NCBI GenBank assembly: GCA_963786195.1
Contig: CAWAYH010000009.1
Coordinates: forward strand, 496,001-560,000
DNA from: CAWAYH01 sp963786195
GTDB taxonomy: Bacteria; Acidobacteriota; Vicinamibacteria; Vicinamibacterales; 2-12-FULL-66-21
DNA length: 64,000 nt
Direction: 5' to 3'
Shown here: positions 28,178 through 37,188 of the stretch, in pieces
Numbering within the stretch: the first letter of the stretch is position 1
Layout: each line of letters begins with the position of its first letter
The notes under the pieces: generated by a model
What the model was told of the DNA's origin: nothing
The model's database searches: none
What the model saw: the letters and a program-made list of their open reading frames with translations, nothing else
Translations under genes and position numbers: made by a program

Positions 28178-29683
28178 AGCCGTCTGGTACCGCAGCCTGT
28201 ACTGGCGGATCGCCTTCGGATTCGTTGCGCTGCTCGCAGCAATCCTCGTCGTCCAGGGGGCCGTGTTCGTGTGGCTCACCGTCGTCGTCGGCCGCTCGTC
28301 GCTGGTGCCGGATACAGCTGGCGAGCGAAGTCGCCACGGAGCTGGGCTCGGCGATGACGGCACGGCCGATCGTCGCCATCGACGAACACGTGCGCGATCG
28401 GTTCGGCCACATCTTTCAACCCTTCCTCGTCCTGATGGACGATGGACGGACGGCGTCGAATCGGCCGATGGACTTCCGCCAGGATTCAGCCGCACGGCAA
28501 CGTTCGCGCGCAACCGGCGTCAGGGACAGGCGCCTCCGCCGGACGATGGCCGGCCACCGCCGCGGCCGCCGAGGGCGCGCGACGGAGGCGGTCGATCGGG
28601 ACCCTCGAGACAGCTTGCCGAGATAGCGCCGATCGTCGTTGCCGGCCGGGAGGTCGGTATTGTCGCGGTGCCGGAGGAATCCGCCGCCGGCGTCGATCGT
28701 CATGCGGCAGACTCGGGACCGACGCTGGCATGGGTCGCTGCGGCGCTGCTCGTGGCCGGGTCGGCAATCATGGCGTTGGTGATCTTCCGGCCCGACGCAC
28801 AAACGGCTGCGAATGCTCGAGCAGGCGGCGAGCGCGCTCGGGGGCGGACGCACCGACGTGCGCGCGGAGGAAAGCGGTGGCGACGAAGTCTCCGCGCTCG
28901 CGCGCACCTTCAACCGCATGGCGGACGACCTGGTCGCACGGGCCGCCGCATTGGCGGAGTCCGACCGGGCGAGACGGCAACTGCTCGCGGATGTGTCTCA
29001 CGAGCTGATGACGCCCCTGGCCGCAATTCGCGGCTATACGGAAACGCTGGCCGATGCCGGAGGTGACGCTCGATCCGGAGCACTCGTCAGCGATATCTCG
29101 GCATCATCGGGGACGAAACACAGAAGCTTGAAGCGATGATCGGCGACCTGCTGGATCTCGCGCGGCTCGAGGGCGGCGGCGGCGTGCTGGCGCGCGATCG
29201 AGGTTCGTGTCGTGGCGACTTGTTCGGCCGGGTGACCGATCGGCACGGCACCGATCATTCGCGATCGGCAGATCACGTGTCGTCAGCGTGCCTCCAGAGA
29301 CGCTGACGGTCACCGGCGATGCACAGCGCCTCGAGCAGGCGCTCCAGAATCTCGGCGCAAATGCGATCGGGCACACACCGAACGGAAGCCGGCTGACGCT
29401 CGAAGCCGAGCGTCGATCAGACGACGTGCGGATTGTCGTGCGGGACAGCGGCCCGGGGATCCCGCCGGAACACCTGCCGCATATTTTCGAGCGGTTCTAC
29501 AAGGCCGATGCCTCACGCACGGCGGGATCGAGCCTGGCGGGCAGCGGGCTCGGCTTATCGATCGTCCAGGCCATCATCAATCGGCATCACGGGAGCGTCA
29601 CGGCTTCGAACGCGCCCGGTGGCGGCGCGCAATTCGAGATCATCCTGCCCGGGAATCGGTCCCCTTCGTCAGGTTCACATTGA
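28171..29683 (+). CDS. Sensor histidine kinase partner
   Basis: About 500 residues when pieces are joined. The first membrane helix is FGFVALLAAILVVQGAVFVW; a periplasmic sensor follows; the second helix is AWVAAALLVAGSAIMALVIF. Then come HAMP-like residues, the phospho-acceptor box DVSHELMTPLAAIRGYTETL, an N-box NLGANAIGHTPNG, and the ATP-lid motifs RDSGPGIPPEHLPHIFERFY and GSGLGLSIVQAIINRHHG. Several one-base shifts interrupt it between 28200 and 29250. The ATG at 28171 overlaps the response regulator stop. The sensed signal is unknown. The 3' end overlaps the convergent PEGA-domain gene by 44 bases. Confidence 0.85.
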
Positions 29684-30336
29684 GTCTCACCGTTTCGCCG
29701 CGCCGCACCCGGATCGTCGTCGCGTAGGTGCGGAACCCTTCCTTCTGAACTTCGATGCGGTGCGTGCCTTCGCCGAGCTCGATCACGAAGAGCGGCTCGT
29801 TCTCGGGCGCGGTCCAGGGCTGACCATCGACGAGAACCACCGCGTCCGATGGCTGCACGCGCAGGAGCAGCGACCCATACGCCGCCTCCGAGCCAGGCCG
29901 GGGCGTTCCAGGCGGACGTTGTCCGGGCCGTGAGTAAGGGGCGGGCGGAGCGAGTCGTGTCGGGTTTCGGGGGCGGACCGCTCGTTTCGCCCGCGGCGAG
30001 CGGCTCGAGCGCGTGCGCGACCTTCATCGTCGATCCACGCACGAACATGACCCTCTGAGCAAAAGGCCGATATCCGTCAAGGTAGATCTGCAGGTCGTGC
30101 TCGCCGACCGGGACGCGGAGCCTTTGAAACGTCCCGTCGTAGTCGTCGACGACCCCGACGAAGTAGCCGTCCACGTAGACCCGCGCGTTGCGCGGCGTGA
30201 CCTGAATGCGCGCGGCCCCCGTGTTGTCGTACACGCCGTAATAGGGCGGCGGATACGGCATCCACTGCCCGTACGACGCTCGGGGGACGAGCACCGCGAG
30301 GGCGAGGACGATCGTCGCGCCGGGGATTCTGCGCAT
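29640..30336 (-). CDS. PEGA-domain secreted protein
   Basis: About 232 residues: a signal peptide from MRRIPGATIVLALAVLVPRA, then a first PEGA-like domain (RNARVYVDGYFVGVVDDYDG, LRVPVGEHDLQIYLDGYRPF) and a second (DAVVLVDGQPWTAPENEPLF, EGTHRIEVQKEGFRTYA). PEGA domains are beta-rich modules of surface proteins. One frame break at about 29850-29890 divides the gene. The ATG at 30336 is chosen because it precedes a clean signal peptide; a TTG 36 bases upstream is the alternative. It is divergent from the LysM-like/FtsZ-like module, about 275 bases away. Confidence 0.75.
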
Positions 30337-30479
30337 CGAAAGGGTCGGCAAGAGAGTCCTCCGTCCAGGCAAGCGTCGGTGGACCTGAGCAATGACGGTG
30401 CCAGCGAAACAGCGCGTCGCTGCCTGATGAGCTCTGCCTTCGCGGCATATCCTCGTCCCCCGGTTTGGTCACGTCTGAC

Positions 30480-30494
30480 CTGTCATTAAGACAG
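30480..30494. promoter_or_regulatory. CTGTC-ATTAA-GACAG palindrome in a divergent promoter region
   Basis: A perfect 5-base inverted repeat with a 5-base AT-rich spacer, between the PEGA gene (minus) and the LysM-like gene (plus). Its form and position suit an operator for a dimeric regulator. No regulator gene is adjacent. Confidence 0.35.
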
Positions 30495-30611
30495 ACCCTG
30501 CATGGAGCGCGCGTGATGGCAGCCAGCGCCAGCGCTGACGCGGCAAAATCGGAGGCGAATTCGTGAGCGACTTGGCACGCGCCTTGGTCACGCCTCTACG
30601 GGTGCCGGCGG

Positions 30612-31357
30612 ATGGTCGTTCTGGCGTTCGGCCTCCTGGCAGTCGCGGTCGACGACGCCGGCGCGCAGCATTACGTCTGCCGTACTGTTCAGCCCGGCGA
30701 AACGGTGGCGCACGTCGCCCGGCAACTGACGGGCCGGGCGGGAATCCGCAACGCGTCATCGCTGCCATGGCTGCGGGTGATCGATACCTCGCGGTCCAGG
30801 GTGGTGCCGCGCCGCGACTACGACCTCGTGCTACCGGGCTGGCAGGTGTGCGCCGAGGCGCGAATCCTCAGCGGACGCGCCCTGCCAGACGAGCTCGTCA
30901 GCGCAGCCCGAACCGCTCGCGGTCACACCGGCGACGACGTACGACGTGCGGTGGCTGCTCGTGCTCGCTCCGCCGGTCGGCGCGCTGATGATTTTCTGGA
31001 TCAGGCGGACGCGCAATCGCCGGTCGGCGACATTGCGCGAGATGGAGCAGTTCGCGGACGACGTTCGTCCATGAGTTCGAGCGGCCGTTGATCCGACGGA
31101 GCGAAGATCGGCCGATCCGATCGCGTCTCCAGTTCACGCCGCGCAGCGGGCGGTTGAGAGTCTTTCTGGAACCCGGCGACGGCAGGAGCTACCCGAACCT
31201 GACGGATCACAAGCGAAATCTCGAATACGACGTGGCGCGTGTGCTTCGCCTGGTGCCGAACGCGCCAGTCATCGGAGATCAGCCGTACGCAAGCGGCTCG
31301 TGGGTGGTCCTGACGTTTCAGTTCGACGGACGTGACAAGGGAGAAGGTGCCACGTGA
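30612..31357 (+). CDS. LysM-like, single-pass membrane protein upstream of FtsZ-like gene
   Basis: About 248 residues after joining frames. An N-terminal signal or anchor (MVVLAFGLLAVAVDDAGA) is followed by a LysM-like module (VCRTVQPGETVAHVARQLTG ... LVLPGWQVC), which would bind glycan. A membrane helix follows (WLLVLAPPVGALMIFWI), with a basic stop-transfer (RRTRNRRS), then a cytoplasmic domain of about 90 residues (FVHEFERPLIRRSE, RLRVFLEPGDGRSYPNLTDH, GSWVVLTFQFDG). One-base shifts occur at about 30905 and 31065. The stop overlaps the next gene's GTG (GTGA). This is a plausible envelope anchor for the FtsZ-like protein. No named family is recognised as a whole. Confidence 0.6.
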
Positions 31358-33021
31358 ACATTCTTTTACTGAGTGCAGGCGGAGGCGGCGGCAACATCCT
31401 GCGGTCCCTCAAGCGGCTCTTTCGACGCGACCTCATCGTCGCGCAGAAAACGAACCCGAAGTTCGCTGCGAGACTGGATCGATCTGTCGTGACGCGGTTC
31501 CTCGACACGAACGCCTTCTCGTTGTCCGACGTGCCGAAGGAAGAGCGACTCCTCATCGGACCCGAGACGACGGGACGGCTCGGATCGATGCACAACCCGG
31601 CGGTGGCGAAGCAAGCGCTCGACGAATCGCAGAGCGAGGTCGCGGCGCTGCTCGAGAAGTACGCCGTCATCGTGCTGATGGGCACGGGCGGCAAGGGCAC
31701 CGGCGCGGGCACGATGCTGCCGCTGGCAAGAATGGCGCGCCAGATGCGCAAGCTGGTGATCCCGGTTTTCGTACGGCCGTCGTTCGAGCGGCACGAGGTC
31801 GAGAAACCGCGGTACGACCACGCGCTGCGCGTCGTACAGGGATTCGACGCGGCGGGCATCCGGTTGATCGAAATCCTCAACGACTACGGATACGTCGAGC
31901 GCGACCCTCAGCCGCAGTCAGTCGTGTGGGAGCGGATGAACCTTCCGATCGCACGCGCGCTGCGGGGCCTGCTCTACGTGCTCTCGGACCTCTCGCAGGT
32001 CGACCCCTCGGATCTCTCGCTGCTCTTCGCAGGCAGGGGCCGGTTGCGGATTGGCTACTCGGAGATCGACCCGCTGCCCGGCAAGGATCCGGCGGACGAG
32101 CAGATCCAGCGCGCCGTCAGCGGATGCTGGGAGAACCCTTACTGCTCCTTCGAGCATCCGGTCGGCTCGTCCTTGATCTGCATCCAGGGCGACTGGTCGA
32201 ATGTCGTCGACGGCAAGATCAAGAGCCGGCTCGCGACGCTGGCTGTCGATGGCGCCGTCGAGACGACCTACAATCCTCTTTATGCGCGCGCGTTTCACGC
32301 ACCCAGACCGTGGGGCGTGTCGGCAATCTTCGCCGAGTACACCGGCCAGCCTCAGCCGCTGGACATCGACTGGCCGTGGGAGCGTCGAGCGCCCGCAGTA
32401 CCTCCCGCAGTAATAGAAGTGGAGCGCGAGGTCAGCCGTCGCGCCGGGATCGAAGCGCCAGTGGAAGCGCCTCGCGCGGTCGAGCCAGAGGAAGCCGATG
32501 CGGACGAGGACAGACCAGGAGATCGAAGACAGGCCTGCAACGGCAGCTCCCGACATGACCGCGAGCTTTACGAGATTCTGGGATCTCGCCTTCGCCCTTC
32601 AGCGGTCCGAGCCGGCGGCCCTGGCCTTTGCCAGCGGGACCGACGGCAGTCAGGTGGCCTCGAGTCAGGCGAGCTCCGGAGGCTGCTCGGCACGATGTGG
32701 TTTCCGTCCGTGTTCCAACACCTGTCGCAGCGGTGGAAGGATCGACTCCTCGACGTGCTCGTCGAGGACATCGTCGTCCCCAACCACATGGTGCGAGTGG
32801 GCCGCAGGACGCTGCCGATCAGCGACGTCAGCCTGGACGATCTCCGCGATGTCGTGAAGAAGACGATTCTCCCGGACGTTACGCACGGCGATATTCAGCT
32901 GCTGGTCACCGTCGGGCACCTGTGGGGACCGCAGGCCATCCGGAGACTCAGGTTCGGCGACGCGGCGCACGGTCAGCACTCCCGGCTTGGACTGCTTCTC
33001 CAGGCATGGCGACACACATGA
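31354..33021 (+). CDS. Divergent FtsZ/tubulin-superfamily GTPase with C-terminal extension
   Basis: A 555-residue ORF. Residues 1-350 follow the FtsZ pattern in order: a Gly-rich first loop (SAGGGGGN, 7-14), the tubulin signature MGTGGKGTGAGT at 109-120 (FtsZ has GGGTGTG at about the same position), NDYGY at 176-180 where FtsZ has NDKLL, and the T7 loop QVDPSD at 215-220, matching NxDxxD with both catalytic aspartates kept. A basic, Pro/Glu-rich linker follows, then about 150 residues ending with GDIQLLVTVGHLWGPQAIRR. From about 32500 to 32650 a shifted frame (RFWDLAFALQRSEPAALAFA) shows better codon use, so two compensating shifts may exist. There is no FtsZ-type C-terminal peptide. This is not the cell-division FtsZ of a dcw cluster. 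Confidence 0.75.
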   Translation: MNILLLSAGGGGGNILRSLKRLFRRDLIVAQKTNPKFAARLDRSVVTRFLDTNAFSLSDVPKEERLLIGPETTGRLGSMHNPAVAKQALDESQSEVAALLEKYAVIVLMGTGGKGTGAGTMLPLARMARQMRKLVIPVFVRPSFERHEVEKPRYDHALRVVQGFDAAGIRLIEILNDYGYVERDPQPQSVVWERMNLPIARALRGLLYVLSDLSQVDPSDLSLLFAGRGRLRIGYSEIDPLPGKDPADEQIQRAVSGCWENPYCSFEHPVGSSLICIQGDWSNVVDGKIKSRLATLAVDGAVETTYNPLYARAFHAPRPWGVSAIFAEYTGQPQPLDIDWPWERRAPAVPPAVIEVEREVSRRAGIEAPVEAPRAVEPEEADADEDRPGDRRQACNGSSRHDRELYEILGSRLRPSAVRAGGPGLCQRDRRQSGGLESGELRRLLGTMWFPSVFQHLSQRWKDRLLDVLVEDIVVPNHMVRVGRRTLPISDVSLDDLRDVVKKTILPDVTHGDIQLLVTVGHLWGPQAIRRLRFGDAAHGQHSRLGLLLQAWRHT

Positions 33022-33066
33022 GAGTGTTAGCAAGGAGTCCATGAGCCGCCGTCGGATCTTCCAATC

Positions 33067-34734
33067 TCAGCGCGAATCCGACAGCGAGAGCTCCACACGT
33101 TTTCGCTGTCCTTCGTCAACGATGAGCGTGGTCGACTCGGGGATGATCGTGTCGAGGTAGTCGCGCTGCCGCCATCCCGTGACAGGCAAGCCCCGGACGG
33201 CGACCAGCCGGTATGCCTGCGGCAGCACGGCATCAAACGAAAACCGACCGGTGGCGTCTGTCACGGCCCGGCGCAGCCGGCTCGACACCAGGTCCCACGT
33301 CTCGCGGTCGGGCGGAAACAGGAGCACGTCGCAATCCGCGACGACCTGGCCTTTGCGATCTCGTACGACGCCCTCGATCGCTGCGACGCGCGTCGTGAGC
33401 ACAATGCGAAGCTTTTCGCCCGAGACCTTGCGAAAGTCGATGGGCCGATCGGTGTAGTCCACACCACCAACCAGGACGGCTTTTAGTCCTACGCCAGGTG
33501 GAGTCCGGTCGATGCGAACCCGCTGCGGGCCCCAGAGGTCGACGAGCTGGAACGTGCCGTCCGCGTTCACGCGCCCGCTGCCTCCGCCGCCGACTGGCGA
33601 CTCGGCAAAGTCAACCGCCACAGGCGTGACGTCAAGGTCTCGAGGAGAGTATGCGATGCTGCCGTCCTGCTCCGCGATGAAGACGCCCGTCACCGTCAGA
33701 CCTGGCCGCGCCTCCAGGAGAGCCATCGAGTCGTCCTGGAGTGACAGCACTCGAGAGCCGAATCGCGCCGGGGTTGAAGCCGTGAGCCCCGTCTGAAGGG
33801 TGTAGGTTCCCGGACTCAGGCCATTGATGTCGAAAGAGCCGTCGGCTGCCGTAGTCGCTTCGGCGTGCAGCCCTACAGTCCCTGACCGACCTGGAAACAG
33901 TCGTACCGCTTGGCGAGGCATCGGGGCACCACTCTCATCGGTCACGCGGCCTGTCAGCTTGAGGAAGCGGGTTTTCGCGAGAATGATGTCCCCCGTTTCC
34001 AGCTCCTGCGCTGCACCCACGGGAAGTCTCCACGCGCCGGAAACGTCGGTCGAGCCGGGAGCGAAGGTCATGGCGTACCCCTCGGTCCTCGGGGCGGCGC
34101 CGACTCCAGTGCCGAACAACCCTGGACTCACCACAACGTAGTAGTTGCCGCGTGGAAGACCGTACAGACGAAAGCGCCCCTGGTCGTCGCTGAGCCGCGC
34201 CGGAACTGCGCCGGGCACCACACGTTCGACGCCGGCTGTGAACACCGCTTCGAGCGCGTAGACCCCGATGCCCTCGAGAGGCTCCCCACCTTCGTCGACG
34301 ACGCGGCCGGAAATGGCCCCTCCACGTGACAGCGTCAGCGACACGTCGTGGGCCCGGCGCTCGCTCGACACGTCAAGCCGTCGTCGAACTCCGTTGCTCG
34401 CGTTCTCACCCCAGTAGGTGAGCAGGAATCCCGGCGCGCTCGCCGATACTTCGTATCGTCCGGGAGCGCGTACTTTCAGCTCGAAGCGTCCGCTTGGATC
34501 CGTGCGGGTCTCGGCGACCACCGCTCCGCGCAATGTCCAGAGCGTCACGATTGCGAAACGAACCGCGGTCCCTGACGAAGCGGACACGGTCCCGCGCACG
34601 ATGGAAGGGACTTCGACCTGATCGGACCGTTGAATCTCAGGCCATCGTTCCAGGCGTTCCGCGGCGGGAGCACCAGCCGATGCGAGCACGAGGCACCCGA
34701 CCATCGAACCTGCAGACAAAGAGTTCGAAAGCAC
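33067..34734 (-). CDS. Carboxypeptidase-regulatory-like domain protein, secreted
   Basis: A 555-residue protein. After a signal peptide (SMVGCLVLASAGAPAA) come at least three beta-sandwich repeats of the CarboxypepD_reg/CnaB type, seen as IVRGTVSASSGTAVRFAIVT, GGAISGRVVDEGGEPLEGIG, LKLTGRVTDESGAPMPRQAV and VAAIEGVVRDRKGQVVADCD, each ending in DxxGRF-like and LPxGxY-like turns. It is abundant in acidobacterial secretomes, where its role is undefined but presumed to be adhesion or scaffolding. The ORF is intact. It is convergent with the FtsZ-like gene, with about 45 bases between. Confidence 0.83.
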   Translation of the reverse strand: MLSNSLSAGSMVGCLVLASAGAPAAERLERWPEIQRSDQVEVPSIVRGTVSASSGTAVRFAIVTLWTLRGAVVAETRTDPSGRFELKVRAPGRYEVSASAPGFLLTYWGENASNGVRRRLDVSSERRAHDVSLTLSRGGAISGRVVDEGGEPLEGIGVYALEAVFTAGVERVVPGAVPARLSDDQGRFRLYGLPRGNYYVVVSPGLFGTGVGAAPRTEGYAMTFAPGSTDVSGAWRLPVGAAQELETGDIILAKTRFLKLTGRVTDESGAPMPRQAVRLFPGRSGTVGLHAEATTAADGSFDINGLSPGTYTLQTGLTASTPARFGSRVLSLQDDSMALLEARPGLTVTGVFIAEQDGSIAYSPRDLDVTPVAVDFAESPVGGGGSGRVNADGTFQLVDLWGPQRVRIDRTPPGVGLKAVLVGGVDYTDRPIDFRKVSGEKLRIVLTTRVAAIEGVVRDRKGQVVADCDVLLFPPDRETWDLVSSRLRRAVTDATGRFSFDAVLPQAYRLVAVRGLPVTGWRQRDYLDTIIPESTTLIVDEGQRKRVELSLSDSR

Positions 34735-35128
34735 TCTAGGGTTACTCCCTGTTGAATCACGTCATGCACACAACGGCCTCTACGCGACGCCAGTGCGAAG
34801 GGGTCATCGAGAAGTGCCGCCGGAAGTCGCGTAATACTTACGTTTCAACAGGCTCGCTCTTTGGTAAGCAAACCACTGGACGCTCGTCTCAGTGGCGGCC
34901 GACGCTGGGCGTTCGAGAGTCAATGAGGCTTCCAGGGAAACCAAAAGTCGACGCCGACGCAGCTTCGAAAAAGAATACTGGCTCGTAATGTCCTTAGACA
35001 GTCCCGCGGTGCATGGGGTTCATTCTGGGAGATGGTGACAAACCACAACATTTATCAGGTGGGTTCCTACGCGCGGAGACCCATCGTGGAGCTGCCGCCA
35101 AAAAGAATCATTCTGACAATACGAACGT
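34735..35128. other. 394-bp gap without a supported gene
   Basis: Short ORFs exist on both strands but none has a convincing ribosome binding site, codon bias or recognisable product. Base composition is lower in GC than the flanking genes. It marks the edge of the lower-GC island that continues to about 37.1 kb. Confidence 0.5.
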
Positions 35129-36399
35129 CTACTCGTTCGATTTCCAGATTTTAGGCGAGGGCCTCTCGCAAGCGGCCGATATACCATCGCGTGGCTGGGG
35201 CTCTCCTACGGCCGGATAAACGTCCCACGCCCACGTCCGTCGCGGGACTCCGGCCAGCCGAACCTCAGCGCGATACTTGAAGAGATTTCCGTGGCTGTCC
35301 CGTCGCCTCGATTCCCTTGAGAAGACGCTGATGCTCAGGACGTTGGTCGTTTCGAGGGCCGCTACCTCTGCAGGCTGCGAATACCCGTCCCGGTTCCGGT
35401 CCCACCACACCTTGAGGTCCTGAAAAGCAGGGTCAGCGGCGTCAACCTGACCATCGAAGTTCGTGTCGAGCTCAGCAAGAGCCATGAATCCGTGTGCGGC
35501 GGGTTGACCCGATGTTAACAGCGTCGTGTTGCCAAACAGCTCGCCCCCATGATCCACGAGACCATTGTTGTTGACGTCACGCCACAGCCACGCGTCGTCA
35601 CTACCCACTGGCCAGCCGAGCCGCGCACGCTTACGCATGTGGTTTATCGTGAACACCGCGCCGTCCTCGGGACCACTGAACGGAACGCCGTTGGATGCCA
35701 GATCCAAAATGATCGGCGAGTATGTTAAGCAGCAGCCGCACTCGTCGATACTCGCCTCCGAGCACCCGGGCGTACCTAAAGGTGCATATCCAGGAGTGCA
35801 GCCACCACCCGCACAGTAGTCCTCTTGCGGTTGGCCAAAGTTCGACGTCAGCGAGTCCTGGTCGCACTGCGTGAAGTACGCCACATGGAAGCCCGTCGCA
35901 CTCTGCGGACTCATGACGGACTGCCCTGCGCAGGTGTTCCCCGGGAACCCAAAGGCATGACCGAGCTCGTGCATAGCCACGCCGATCTTGAAGGCTGAAC
36001 CGAACTGCGTGAGATAGGCGCTAGAGAACTTCATCTGATTGTTGTCATAGCTCGCGCTTTGGCCAGTCAGGTTGGCCGTGACCTCAATCCAGATGTCGTC
36101 GGAGTTCTGATCCCGAGTAGCCGACGCGTTGGCATTTCGTCGCGTGAACTCATAGTTCCAGTTGGAGGCGGCTAATAGATATAGCCCTCGAGCTCGGTGC
36201 GCTGTTCGTCCGTCCCACCAACACCTGGCCCATACGTTATCCGATACTTCCGTGGAGCGGCGCCTCCAGAGTAAGGCGTGGCGCACCCGTTCGGGCAGGG
36301 GGCGAAGAAGGCGACGACGGACGGCGAGACGACAAGCACCGAGAACCCCAGGATCAGTAGCGGAACTCCCCGTCCCAGCATGCCAAAATGCGCAGTCAT
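35129..36399 (-). CDS. Secreted zincin-like metalloprotease with EF-hand-like calcium sites
   Basis: About 423 residues after one frame repair at about 36175. A membrane or signal segment (VPLLILGFSVLVVSPSVVAF) precedes a protease domain with AMHELGHAFGFPGN: HExxHxxGxxG, so the third metzincin ligand (normally H or D) is Gly here and the zinc site may use another residue. The C-terminal half has DVNNNGLVDHGGELFGNTTL and LDTNFDGQVDAADPAFQDLK and DRNRDGYSQPAEV, acidic loops of the type that bind calcium. The ATG overlaps the stop of the preceding gene (ATGA). Base composition is clearly lower in GC than the rest of the window, suggesting acquisition. Confidence 0.7.
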
Positions 36400-36977
36400 C
36401 GCGCGCCGCTCTTTCCACGTAGAAAGAGTCGGAAGAGCTCGGGGTTGTTGTCGTACGGACGGGTAACATCGCCGCGACCTCGTGGCTGCACCGTGGTCCG
36501 GGAGACGAGGAATGCGCCCTCGGCCGAAAGCGTGTAGCGCCCGTTCTGCGTTGCGTTCAGGAAAAGGATGTACCGCTCGCCCACTTCAAAGAGCGGAAAG
36601 CCCCTCTCCACCCGGCGCTCGATATGCGTTCCCTTGTCGCGTACTCCCCCCATTCGAGTGACCGCGATAGCCGACGCGGTGGGACGGACCTGGAGATCAG
36701 CCTTGAATACCTCTACCACCTGCACTAAGTATTCGGTAAAGCTGCTATCGATAGGTTCGGCCGCTTGGATGATCCCCTCGACCACAACGTTCCCAGACGA
36801 CCACAACTCATCGAGGGACGCAGGTGGCTCTGGTCCTCCGTCGATGTGGAACTCCATTTCCTTGACGGGCTTCTGTGATTGGGAACCGTCCGCGGTGAGA
36901 CCAACGTCTCCCAGCATCGGGCCGCTGAAAGCGGTTATCCAGCAGACAGCGAAGGCGACGACCATTTGCCGGTGCAT
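36396..36977 (-). CDS. Hypothetical secreted protein, partner of the zincin
   Basis: 193 residues with a signal peptide (MVVAFAVCWITAFSGPML). The mature part is mixed alpha/beta with SSGNVVVEGIIQAAEPIDSS and PLFEVGERYILFLNATQNGR, a pattern seen in small beta-barrel (OB-like) secreted proteins. No family is recognised. It is translationally coupled to the zincin gene and shares its low GC. It could be an inhibitor, chaperone or co-secreted factor; there is no direct evidence. Confidence 0.55.
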   Translation of the reverse strand: MHRQMVVAFAVCWITAFSGPMLGDVGLTADGSQSQKPVKEMEFHIDGGPEPPASLDELWSSGNVVVEGIIQAAEPIDSSFTEYLVQVVEVFKADLQVRPTASAIAVTRMGGVRDKGTHIERRVERGFPLFEVGERYILFLNATQNGRYTLSAEGAFLVSRTTVQPRGRGDVTRPYDNNPELFRLFLRGKSGAR

Positions 36978-37107
36978 CGTTTCAACCTCCCAAGAAGCGA
37001 AAGCCTCCAGAAGGCGTCAAAGGGTCGGTTCGCCCAGCGTGCAAGATACATACCTTTTGGGAGCGTTGGAATTCGCATGGCTTCTAATGAAGCCCGCCAC
37101 TTGCTGT

Positions 37108-37146
37108 GACCGTAATCGGCCAACCTACTGACCGTTGTCGGCCAAC
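37108..37146. repeat. Two 17-bp repeats with 22-bp period
   Basis: GACCGTAATCGGCCAAC at 37108-37124 and GACCGTTGTCGGCCAAC at 37130-37146 differ at two positions. They lie between the secreted-protein gene and the IS element, and overlap the end of the IS-interrupted small ORF. Confidence 0.6.
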
Positions 37147-37188
37147 TCTCGAGCTCTGCCGTGGACGACCCGCCACGGCCTGCGCTTA

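Noticed and set aside
31354..33021. Cell-division FtsZ
   Set aside because: Sequence is divergent, the C-terminal peptide is lacking and no dcw genes (ftsA, ftsQ, mur) are near.
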